Part shown: positions 18,570 through 26,006 of the stretch, one piece after another | Numbering within the stretch: position 1 is the first letter of the stretch | Layout of the letters: each line of letters begins with the position of its first letter | Source: Pseudobutyrivibrio sp. | GTDB lineage: Bacteria; Bacillota; Clostridia; Lachnospirales; Lachnospiraceae | Direction: 5' to 3' | Assembly (NCBI GenBank): GCA_024684955.1 | Contig: JAIKWH010000016.1 | Coordinates: forward strand, 1 to 58,108 | Length of the DNA: 58,108 bases | Position numbers and translations under genes: made by a program | Notes under the pieces: model-generated | What the model saw: only the letters and a program-made list of their open reading frames with translations | The model's database searches: none | What the model was told of the DNA's origin: nothing

Positions 18570-19199
18570 TTACATACTGTATAAAATTCCATTTACTATG
18601 GCGGCAGCAATATTACTGCCGCCTTTTCTTCCCTCATTTATAATGTATGGCACCTGAGAATTTAAAAATAATTCCTTGGCTGCCACCACATTTACAAAGC
18701 CTACCGGTACCCCAATCACAAAGTCCGGCACAAACTTTTTTTCTTCCATCATCTCATATAAGGAGATAAGGGCTGTTGGGGCATTGCCAATGGCAAAAAT
18801 CACAGGAAGTCCCAGCTGTGCTGCCCTCTCCATGGAGACTGTAGCCCTGGTAACCTGCCTTGCTTTGGCCTCCGCTGCCACGTCTTCCTCTGCCATAAAA
18901 CAGTGGACTGCTCCCCCATATTCTGCCAGCCTCTTTTTGTTGATTCCAGCCATGGCCATGTTGGTATCTGTTACAATGTGGGCCCCATCTCTAATGAGAC
19001 CCCTGGCAATTTCTATGGCATCATTGGAATAACGCATAGTATTAACGTAGTCAAAATCTGCGCTAGTATGGATGACCCTCTTGGTAATAGGCTCCTGGTC
19101 TTTGGGCAAAACCAGGCCCATCTCCTCCAGCTCTTTTCCTATTATTTCAAAACTTCTTTTTTCAATTTCTGATGGAAGTACGTATTCTATATCTTTCAT
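18570..19199 (-). CDS. cbiC: Cobalt-precorrin-8 methylmutase (CbiC)
   Basis: 209 residues. The catalytic histidine sits in KRVIHTSADFDYVNTM near residue 45; VTDTNMAMAGINKKRL near 78 and FVIGVPVGFVNVVAAKE near 160 are family-typical. It moves a methyl group from C11 to C12 to form cobyrinate. It is three bases downstream of cbiP and is the last gene before the convergent xthA, so transcription of the riboswitch-led block probably ends here. No clear terminator hairpin is present between the two stops. Confidence 0.95.
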   Translation of the reverse strand: MKDIEYVLPSEIEKRSFEIIGKELEEMGLVLPKDQEPITKRVIHTSADFDYVNTMRYSNDAIEIARGLIRDGAHIVTDTNMAMAGINKKRLAEYGGAVHCFMAEEDVAAEAKARQVTRATVSMERAAQLGLPVIFAIGNAPTALISLYEMMEEKKFVPDFVIGVPVGFVNVVAAKELFLNSQVPYIINEGRKGGSNIAAAIVNGILYSM

Positions 19200-19202
19200 T
19201 AT

Positions 19203-20657
19203 TTACCCCAAGATTTTATAAACCATATCCATGTCTATGTTTTCTCTTGTCACCTTTGCCAGCAGATCATACTGGCTGTCCTTAAAGGCCTGATAATCCA
19301 TATTTTGATTCTCAAGGCTAAGTCCCCTTTTCTTTGCAAGAGCATTTACCAGCCTCTCAGCCAAATCTCCCTGGTCAAATATGCCGTGGACATAAGTGCC
19401 AAACACATTGCCCTCCTGGATCTCTCTAATATTTTCCTGGTCTTGATTTTGGGTAGTGCCCATATGAATCTCATAGCCCTTAAAATCAAGGCCATTTAAT
19501 TCTGCAAATATTCCTGACAAGCCCTCTAGCCTGCCCTCTGTCTGAGTCCTAGTCTTTTTAGGCATGAGCCTTGTCCTTGTAGATAGGAGCCCTAGGCCAG
19601 CCATGGCCCCTCCTTCTTCCAGCTCATCTGGGTCAGATACCTCCTGTCCCAACATCTGAAAGCCTCCGCAGATTCCTATTACAGGACCTTTACTTGCAAA
19701 TCTCTCTACTGCATTTGCCATCTTGGACTCTTTCATCCACCTCAGGTCAGCAATAGTATTTTTGCTGCCAGGCAATATGACAAGGTCTGCCCCCTCTATG
19801 TCCCTTGGGTCATCCACAAAGGAAACTAGCACATTGTCCAAGGCCTCAAAAGGAGCCAAATCGGTGTAGTTGGATATCCTAGGAAATCTCACAACAGCAA
19901 TATTTATAAGGCCAGCCTTTGAATAGGCATTGCTTAGTCGGCTGCTGAGGCTGTCCTCCTCGTCTATTAATAGATGGGTGTATGGCACTGTGCCAATCAC
20001 AGGCACCCCACCCCTTTGTTCCAGCATTTCTATACCAGAATCCAGTAGACTTTTGTCTCCCCTGAATTTGTTTATAATAAGGCCCTTTACCCTGGCCCTC
20101 TCATCCTCTTCTAAAAGTTCTAGGGTGCCCAGCAGCTGGGCGAAAACACCGCCTCTATCAATATCCCCTACCAATAGCACTGGGGCATCCACCATGGCAG
20201 CCAATCCCATATTTACAATGTCATTACTTTTTAGATTAATCTCCGCAGGGGAACCTGCCCCCTCGATTACTATTACATCCGCCTCTTTAGATAGTTCTTC
20301 ATAGGCCTTTAAAATATCAGGGACTAATTCCTTTTTGTAGGCAAAATATTCCCTGGCAGACATATTTTTTACCACCCTGCCATTTACAATGACCTGGGAC
20401 CCAACATCGCTGGTTGGCTTTAATAATATTGGATTCATGTAGACTGAGGGTTTTATTCTGGCGCACTCAGCCTGCATAGCCTGAGCCCTGCCAATCTCCA
20501 GCCCTTCCTCTGTCACAAAAGAATTCAAGGCCATATTTTGAGATTTGAAAGGCACAGCCCTCAATCCGTCCTGTTTAAATATCCTACACAAGGCTCCAAC
20601 CAAAAGACTCTTTCCCACATTGGACATGGTGCCCTGTACCATAATTACCTTTGCCAT
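19203..20657 (-). CDS. cbiP: Cobyric acid synthase (CbiP/CobQ)
   Basis: The enzyme amidates side chains b, d, e and g of cobyrinate diamide. The N-terminal synthetase domain has [13 protein letters not shown] and [15 protein letters not shown]. The C-terminal glutamine amidotransferase domain has the nucleophile cysteine in [12 protein letters not shown] near residue 325 and a histidine in GTYVHGIFD near 425. I start at the ATG at 20657, which has GGAG six bases upstream (484 residues); a GTG four codons earlier is the alternative. It follows btuD by 6 to 18 bases and precedes cbiC. Confidence 0.95.
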   Translation of the reverse strand: MAKVIMVQGTMSNVGKSLLVGALCRIFKQDGLRAVPFKSQNMALNSFVTEEGLEIGRAQAMQAECARIKPSVYMNPILLKPTSDVGSQVIVNGRVVKNMSAREYFAYKKELVPDILKAYEELSKEADVIVIEGAGSPAEINLKSNDIVNMGLAAMVDAPVLLVGDIDRGGVFAQLLGTLELLEEDERARVKGLIINKFRGDKSLLDSGIEMLEQRGGVPVIGTVPYTHLLIDEEDSLSSRLSNAYSKAGLINIAVVRFPRISNYTDLAPFEALDNVLVSFVDDPRDIEGADLVILPGSKNTIADLRWMKESKMANAVERFASKGPVIGICGGFQMLGQEVSDPDELEEGGAMAGLGLLSTRTRLMPKKTRTQTEGRLEGLSGIFAELNGLDFKGYEIHMGTTQNQDQENIREIQEGNVFGTYVHGIFDQGDLAERLVNALAKKRGLSLENQNMDYQAFKDSQYDLLAKVTRENIDMDMVYKILG

Positions 20658-20675
20658 TTCCTGCTCCACTTTATA

Positions 20676-21464
20676 TTAATCCAGCAAAGTCCTGAGAGAT
20701 TTTGCATAATCCCACAGGCCACTTGCTGCCACTTTTCCCATGCCCTTTTTCATGTGATAAAGGCTCTCTATATTATCTCCTGTTATAATGTCCTCAGGCT
20801 TGCCATAGGCCCGCACTTTTGTCCCCTCTATAGCCACCACAGCATCTGCAATGGCAGGGACAAATTCCAACTCGTGAATGGACATAATAACTGCCACCTT
20901 ATTTTCCCTGGCCAGTCTTTTGATAATAGATAAAATATCAATCTTGTACTGCAAATCCAGAAAGGATGTAGGCTCATCTAATATGAGGAAATCCGGCTCC
21001 TGACAAATGGCCCTGGCCAGCATTATCCTCTGTCTTTGCCCATCACTTATCTTGGAAAAATCCATGTCTGCAATGGAAAGACCATTTACCAATTCAATAG
21101 CCTCATCCACTTTTTTATTGTCATGCTCTGACAGGATTCCAAGGATACCAGTATATGGGTAGCGGCCGGTGGCCACCAATTCTCTGCAAGTCATAATATT
21201 GGGATGAATTCTTTCTGTGGTAACCATAGAAAGTCTCCTGGCCATTTCCTGGGGAGAAATCCTAGACTCCTCCTCATCCCCTATATAAATTTTACCGCCT
21301 ATTTTTTTAATCTGACCGGTAATAGTTTTTAAAACTGTGGACTTGCCTGCCCCATTAGGGCCAATCAAGGCCAGAATCTGCCCCTCCTTAATATCCACAG
21401 TAAAATCGTCCACTACTATCTTTTCATAGCCTACCGAAAGGCCTCTTGTCTCCATTGATCCCAT
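20676..21464 (-). CDS. btuD: Corrinoid/siderophore-type ABC transporter ATPase (BtuD-like)
   Basis: 262 residues. Walker A is LIGPNGAGKSTVLKT near residue 33, the signature is ISDGQRQRIMLARAI near 140 and Walker B is FLILDEPTSFLD. The FepC/BtuD type is clear from the Q-loop region and length. Located between a FecCD permease and cobyric acid synthase in a riboswitch-led operon, it most likely energises cobalamin or cobinamide import. The ATG overlaps the btuC stop (TAATG). The C-terminus extends past the ATPase core with a YAKSLRTLLD tail of no known role. Confidence 0.88.
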   Translation of the reverse strand: MGSMETRGLSVGYEKIVVDDFTVDIKEGQILALIGPNGAGKSTVLKTITGQIKKIGGKIYIGDEEESRISPQEMARRLSMVTTERIHPNIMTCRELVATGRYPYTGILGILSEHDNKKVDEAIELVNGLSIADMDFSKISDGQRQRIMLARAICQEPDFLILDEPTSFLDLQYKIDILSIIKRLARENKVAVIMSIHELEFVPAIADAVVAIEGTKVRAYGKPEDIITGDNIESLYHMKKGMGKVAASGLWDYAKSLRTLLD

Positions 21465-22444
21465 TATCTGTCACCCCTTCTCTTTACCATCAAATAGATA
21501 ACAACTGGGGCAAGGAATACCGCAGTCACAGATGAAATAGAAACCTCCGTAGGGGCAAAGGCTGACCTGGCTATAGTGTCGCATACCAGGGTGATTATGG
21601 CCCCACCTACAAAACAAGCCGGCACCATCACTAGAGGCCTATCCGTTTTTAATACGGACCTCATGATATGAGGCACTGCAATTCCCACAAAGGAAATAGG
21701 TCCAGCAAAGGCCGTCACTGTTGCAGAAAGTAGGCTGGAAAGACCAATCAATCCTACTCTCAAAAGAGTAATATTTACCCCCATATTTCTGGCATAATTC
21801 TCCCCCAACTGGTAGGCTCCAATTGGCTTTGAGAATATAAATGAAAGGACCAGGCACAGCCCTACAATGCCTGCCCCAATCCACACATTAGGCCAATTCA
21901 TGCCCGAGAATGACCCCAGGGACCAGTTGTGTAAATTTACAATATTGCTGTCATTAGCAAAGGTTACAACAAAGTCTGTGATGGCTGAGCATATGTATCC
22001 AATCATCACTCCGCACACCACCAGCATAGACATGTTTTTAACTTTTGCTGATAATAGCAAAACCACTGTCATAGAAATCAAAGAACCAACAAAGGCAGCC
22101 AAAACCATGCCAAAGGATGAAATTGAAATACCCTGATTCAAGAAAAATACCATAACAAGGGCCACCACCAGTTTGGCACCTGAGGAGATACCAAGGACGT
22201 ATGGTCCTGCTATGGGATTTCCAAAAAATATCTGCAATAAATAACCAGACAAAGCCAGGGCTCCCCCTAAAACTGTGGCTGCCACAATCCTAGGCAATCT
22301 GACCTGAAAAATAATAGTAGCTGCCAGCTCAGAACTCTCAGTCAAATTTTGACTGCCAATTTTGCTTGCAAAATAGCAAAGCAGTCCTAGGACTGCCACT
22401 GCAATTGTTATTATTAAAATCTGTCTTTTAGTCTTTTCTTGCAA
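21464..22444 (-). CDS. btuC: Corrinoid/siderophore-type ABC transporter permease (BtuC/FecCD family)
   Basis: 326 residues with about ten hydrophobic helices. Family motifs are RLPRIVAATVLGGALALSG near residue 48, GNPIAGPYVLGISSGA near 75 and GPISFVGIAVPHIMR near 235 (the cytoplasmic coupling loop). It forms the membrane channel for the substrate delivered by the adjacent lipoprotein. The start is TTG, six bases after AGAGGA. It overlaps btuD and lies 26 bases after btuF. Substrate specificity for corrinoid is inferred from the operon. Confidence 0.88.
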   Translation of the reverse strand: MQEKTKRQILIITIAVAVLGLLCYFASKIGSQNLTESSELAATIIFQVRLPRIVAATVLGGALALSGYLLQIFFGNPIAGPYVLGISSGAKLVVALVMVFFLNQGISISSFGMVLAAFVGSLISMTVVLLLSAKVKNMSMLVVCGVMIGYICSAITDFVVTFANDSNIVNLHNWSLGSFSGMNWPNVWIGAGIVGLCLVLSFIFSKPIGAYQLGENYARNMGVNITLLRVGLIGLSSLLSATVTAFAGPISFVGIAVPHIMRSVLKTDRPLVMVPACFVGGAIITLVCDTIARSAFAPTEVSISSVTAVFLAPVVIYLMVKRRGDR

Positions 22445-22470
22445 ATCAATTCCTCTATTAATTGGGCCAA

Positions 22471-23994
22471 TTATTCAATCTTTTTTAAATATATGAGCCC
22501 CTGGTCCTGGCCATTTATGACCTTATTAATATCCTCTATAAATCCTGCCACATCCCTAGACTTTTGAAAGTAATCATGGGTAAGAAGGTATAGTTTCCCA
22601 TTTTTTACTGCCCCAAATTCTCCCAAAAGAGCATTCTTTTTTATCAACTCCTCTTTTGAGTTTATCTCCTCCTGGATTGTGGCGTTATAGATTAAAATAT
22701 CCACATCATGACACTGGGCAAAAAAGTCTTCCACTGTAATATTCATGGTGGACTTGTGGCTCTTTTCATCCAGTTTTAAATCCTCAGGTTTATAGCTGCC
22801 GCCAGCCATCTCCACCATAGAGGAAATATAGTCATTTGGCACTCTCACATTGATAGCCCCATTGCTGGTGATGGAGAATATCCCTATATCCTTACCCTCT
22901 TTTTGGCTTTTTATCACAGCCTCCACCCTGGCTTCCTGCTCATCAAACACTGCATCTGCCATATCCTCTTTTTCATATAGGTGGCCGTAGAGTTTTATCC
23001 ACTCCAGCCTGCCAAGAGGATTTGTCTCGTAGGCAGACCTTTCCACCATAACCGGGATCCCCAGCTCCTCCAGTTTTTCTTTTACCTCTGGAGAATGGTT
23101 TATCATAGTGTTTTCTATGGCAAGATTACAGCCCTTGCTAATGAGCAACTCATAGTCTGGGGCAGAGTACTTTCCTGCATATTCTATTTTACCAGATTTT
23201 AGGCCTTCTTTTGCCTCATCTATTGACCAGTCTTTTATGTCAGTTCCTGTAAAGGCAATGGAATCCATGGCATCAATGCCTGCCATCAAATCCATTACCG
23301 AGGTGGATACCAGGTAGGTATTGTCAATGTCTCCTAAAAAAACCACATTGTCAGATATGTCATCAGGCTTTTTTGCCCCCTTTAGGTAGTAGGCCTTTTC
23401 CCCCTGACTGCCTATGGTTATAAAGTAATAGGCATTTGCTTTATCATCCTCATAATAATCCAGGGTAAATTCCCTAGCGTATTTTAATTCTAGGCTAGCT
23501 GTTTTTTTCAGATTTCCCAGGCTGTAGCTCTCATCATTTTTACTGCCCTCAGCCTCCTTACTATGGCCATTATCCTGGCCTGTCTCAGGGCCATTTCCTG
23601 GAGAATATACTGTCAGTTCATACTCTATCTCGTGGGGAGTAGACATGGCTGTGGTATCTCCAATAACAGTAAATGCCTGGTCAAATTCTTTGAATGGAAT
23701 TGTAAAGGAAGAATTCTCCCCTGGCTGAGACTCATTGTCGTAGCGTATGTCATCTACCAGCATATAGTCATAATTTGAGCTGGACCATACCAGGGTGACC
23801 TCCATCTGGCCATCAGATATAACTACTGTGGCAGGGCTTTCTACACTAGCCTTTCCTGAGCCACCTGTCAGCACAAGAGGACAAGACAATTCCCCATCCT
23901 CTATACTCTTGTCATTATCTAATTCCCTTCCCTTGCAAGCAGTGAGGGCAAACAAGGCAAATAATATAAGGAATAATCTCTTAAAACTCTTCAT
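22471..23994 (-). CDS. btuF: Corrinoid-type binding lipoprotein (BtuF-like) with extra N-terminal beta domain
   Basis: 507 residues. The signal peptide ends in lipobox LTAC (Cys20). Residues about 35-132 form a beta-rich domain (DGQMEVTLVWSSSNYDYM, SFTIPFKEFDQAF, STPHEIEYELTV). From about 165 a class III (BtuF/FepB-type) binding domain follows: VVFLGDIDNTYLVSTS, SAPDYELLISKGCNLAI, GIPVMVERSAYETNPLGR. The N-terminal domain has the same motif order as the C-terminal domain of the exported CbiK encoded next to it, so both probably bind a related ligand or partner at the cell surface. SD GGAG precedes the ATG. Confidence 0.85.
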   Translation of the reverse strand: MKSFKRLFLILFALFALTACKGRELDNDKSIEDGELSCPLVLTGGSGKASVESPATVVISDGQMEVTLVWSSSNYDYMLVDDIRYDNESQPGENSSFTIPFKEFDQAFTVIGDTTAMSTPHEIEYELTVYSPGNGPETGQDNGHSKEAEGSKNDESYSLGNLKKTASLELKYAREFTLDYYEDDKANAYYFITIGSQGEKAYYLKGAKKPDDISDNVVFLGDIDNTYLVSTSVMDLMAGIDAMDSIAFTGTDIKDWSIDEAKEGLKSGKIEYAGKYSAPDYELLISKGCNLAIENTMINHSPEVKEKLEELGIPVMVERSAYETNPLGRLEWIKLYGHLYEKEDMADAVFDEQEARVEAVIKSQKEGKDIGIFSITSNGAINVRVPNDYISSMVEMAGGSYKPEDLKLDEKSHKSTMNITVEDFFAQCHDVDILIYNATIQEEINSKEELIKKNALLGEFGAVKNGKLYLLTHDYFQKSRDVAGFIEDINKVINGQDQGLIYLKKIE

Positions 23995-24025
23995 TCAAAA
24001 CTCCAAATATCTTTTATAAAAAGGT

Positions 24026-24055
24026 TAAAACCTCCGACAGGCGTCGAAGGTTTAC
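24026..24055 (-). terminator. Intercistronic hairpin between cbiK and btuF
   Basis: On the minus strand a stem of about 11 bp (AAACCTTCGAC pairing with GTCGGAGGTTT) with a short loop is followed by TTAACCTTTTTAT. It sits in the 72-base gap between the cbiK stop and the btuF start. It may be a partial terminator or an RNA-processing site setting a higher level of cbiK message than of the downstream genes. The interrupted T-tract makes full termination unlikely. Confidence 0.5.
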
Positions 24056-24066
24056 GTCATAAAATA

Positions 24067-25650
24067 TTATTTAGGTGAAGCAACGCTTACCATGTGGTCG
24101 TACCACTTTCCCTTTGTTCCTATTAGAGCACATTCAAACTCAGTGTCAAGTTTTTCAACAGGGATTGTAAAAGAATTAACTTCCTCACTGGTACCATCAT
24201 CATAGCTTACCTCTGCCACCTCTGGCATCAACCAGTTGGCCTCATCCTCTTCAGCATCCGCTGCTGTTCCCAGGTAGAGGTTTAAAATATTTTTGCTGGT
24301 CAAATTGATGGTGATTTCCATGCTGCCATCCTCAGCAACAGTGAGCACTCCCATTCCATTGTCAGCGTCGTTTACATGAAACATTCCAGAGTCTGTATTA
24401 AATGCCGCCTGGTACTGGCCTGGCTCAAGGCTAACAGCAGCTTCCTCTTCTGCTAAAGCCATAGGCTCACCATCAATTGCAGCCTTTACATGGTCTACAT
24501 ACATTTCCTGGACCTGAGGGATTTCTCCTAGTCCTGCAATCTGGCAATCTACTGTCTCAAATCCAGCAGCCTTAAACATTGAAAGCCAAGAGTCATCATC
24601 AGAGCCTGCCATATCATTATTTGCATGGTCACCAGCCACAACCATAAGTGGGCGGAGGATTGCCTTTGTATATCCTGCCTCCTGTACAGCCTTGATGATA
24701 TTCTCGCAAGAGGTCTCCTCTGGCTCCCCTTCTACTGTACCAATAAATACATTGTCATAGCCTAACTCATCAATAGCAGTCTGCATCTGAGAATATGTAA
24801 CCTTTGCTGTATGGCTAGTGCCATGGCCCATAAATACAAATGCTGTAGAATTGTCTGCGGCCTCATCCAGGCTCTCAAATGCTCCCTGACTAACAGCCTC
24901 AGCAGTGATTGCCTTTGCAACCTCAATCTTATCTTCATTAATTACGCTGGCGTCATTGCCAACAGGTCCAAGAAGAGGCTCAGCAACTTTGATTACCTCA
25001 AATTTGTCTACTCTAGCGCTAACTGCATCTATCAGTTCATCATACTCAGCCCCATGCATCAAATGGGTAGGGAGAATAACAAGTTCCTTTACCCCATTTG
25101 CCTCAGCCCTATCCAATGCCTGATTCATATTGTCAATTTTCTCATTATCCCTAGCCTGTATATGGTTGATAATAATCTGAGAGGTAAAGGCACGTCTTAC
25201 AGAGTAATCTGGGCAGGCCTCTGCTACAGCCTTTTCTACTGCGCTAATATCCTTTGCTCTGCTGTCATTAAATGATGTACCAAAACTTACAACCAGGATT
25301 TCCTTGTCGCCGATTTCATCTCCATTTAATGGGTCGTCTGCACTGGCATCACCGGTATCTCTACCAAAATAATCTGGGTCAGCAAACTCGCCCTCCACCA
25401 GTTCCTTCTGGGCATCTGTCAGATTATCCCATCCAGCCTTTGCTGCAGCACAAGCTGCATCCGTTTCTTCCGTCCAATCCTGCACATAGATTGCATCGAT
25501 AAGTGCAGCCACCTCATCAGCTGCCGCCTGATCATCCACCACTTCTGTTGTTACAGAATCAGTTTCCTCAATCTGATCAACCTTTGCTGTGCCGCAGGCG
25601 CTGAGCATCATGCAAAGGGCACTTGTTAGAACTAGTAATTTCTTTTTCAT
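24067..25650 (-). CDS. cbiK: Exported sirohydrochlorin cobaltochelatase lipoprotein (CbiK) with C-terminal beta domain
   Basis: 527 residues. A lipoprotein signal ends in LSAC (Cys19). Residues about 40-90 form a helical segment (LTDAQKELVEGEFA) of a type common in clostridial surface proteins. The chelatase core spans about 115-400: ILVVSFGTSFNDSR, VILPTHLMHGAEYDEL with His196/199, and LMVVAGDHANND with His342, comparable to the conserved histidines of CbiK. Residues about 413-527 are beta-rich and resemble the N-terminal domain of the next gene's product. CbiK inserts cobalt into sirohydrochlorin. Anchoring outside the membrane is the odd feature. First gene after the riboswitch; AGGAGG precedes the ATG. 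Confidence 0.87.
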   Translation of the reverse strand: MKKKLLVLTSALCMMLSACGTAKVDQIEETDSVTTEVVDDQAAADEVAALIDAIYVQDWTEETDAACAAAKAGWDNLTDAQKELVEGEFADPDYFGRDTGDASADDPLNGDEIGDKEILVVSFGTSFNDSRAKDISAVEKAVAEACPDYSVRRAFTSQIIINHIQARDNEKIDNMNQALDRAEANGVKELVILPTHLMHGAEYDELIDAVSARVDKFEVIKVAEPLLGPVGNDASVINEDKIEVAKAITAEAVSQGAFESLDEAADNSTAFVFMGHGTSHTAKVTYSQMQTAIDELGYDNVFIGTVEGEPEETSCENIIKAVQEAGYTKAILRPLMVVAGDHANNDMAGSDDDSWLSMFKAAGFETVDCQIAGLGEIPQVQEMYVDHVKAAIDGEPMALAEEEAAVSLEPGQYQAAFNTDSGMFHVNDADNGMGVLTVAEDGSMEITINLTSKNILNLYLGTAADAEEDEANWLMPEVAEVSYDDGTSEEVNSFTIPVEKLDTEFECALIGTKGKWYDHMVSVASPK

Positions 25651-25699
25651 GTCATCCTCCTATATTTGAGATTTGCCCCCAAGAAACAATCATAAGAAA

Positions 25700-25720
25700 A
25701 GGCTACCCAAGGGTAGCCTC
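25700..25720 (-). terminator. Riboswitch expression-platform terminator
   Basis: On the minus strand GGCTACCC and GGGTAGCC form a perfect 8-bp stem with a TT loop, followed by TTTTCTT. It is placed between the cobalamin aptamer and the start of cbiK. Ligand-bound aptamer would be expected to favour this terminator and switch off the operon. Confidence 0.85.
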
Positions 25721-25800
25721 AAAATCAGAAAAATATAGCCATCAAAATAAAGCGATAGCAGTATATAAGTAAGATTCGAGGTCCGCAAATCTAATCTTGT

Positions 25801-25955
25801 AATTTAGGCAGGTCTCCTGACTTCGATCATCATCTGCATTCCCTTCCCAGTTTCCCAGTGATATAAATGCAAACTCCCTAACACAGTGACGGCTTCGCTC
25901 CGGATTCTCACCGGATTCCCTTTTCACCCAAGGCATGCGCTTGGACACCTAAATC
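25801..25955 (-). promoter_or_regulatory. Cobalamin riboswitch (B12 element)
   Basis: The minus strand carries the conserved cobalamin aptamer blocks in order: the 5' P1 strand TTTAGGTG; AAAAGGGAATCCGGTGAGAA and CCGGAGCGAAGCCGTCACTG; then a CACTGGGAAACTGGGAAGG stretch; and finally GAAGTCAGGAGACCTGCC with the closing CCTAAA strand of P1. The terminator at 25700-25720 follows. It lies 150 bases upstream of cbiK and should repress cbiK-btuFCD-cbiP-cbiC when adenosyl- or other cobalamins are abundant. Confidence 0.95.
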
Positions 25956-25977
25956 CATATATATAATTATCTAGGAT

Positions 25978-26006
25978 AAGTTAACATTAGTCCTCTTTAA
26001 TGTCAA
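25978..26006 (-). promoter_or_regulatory. Candidate promoter for the riboswitch-led cobalamin operon
   Basis: On the minus strand TTGACA (26001-26006) is followed after 17 bases by TAACTT (25978-25983), which would start transcription close to the 5' end of the aptamer. The -35 box is perfect but the -10 is poor; AT-rich hexamers a little further downstream are alternatives. The -35 lies inside the 3' end of the upstream GTPase gene. Confidence 0.4.

Noticed and set aside
24811-25275. Open frame of 154 codons on the plus strand
   Set aside because: Antisense to the exported CbiK gene; no RBS and no domain.
25742-25948. Open frame of 68 codons on the minus strand
   Set aside because: It coincides with the cobalamin riboswitch, whose conserved blocks explain the sequence.
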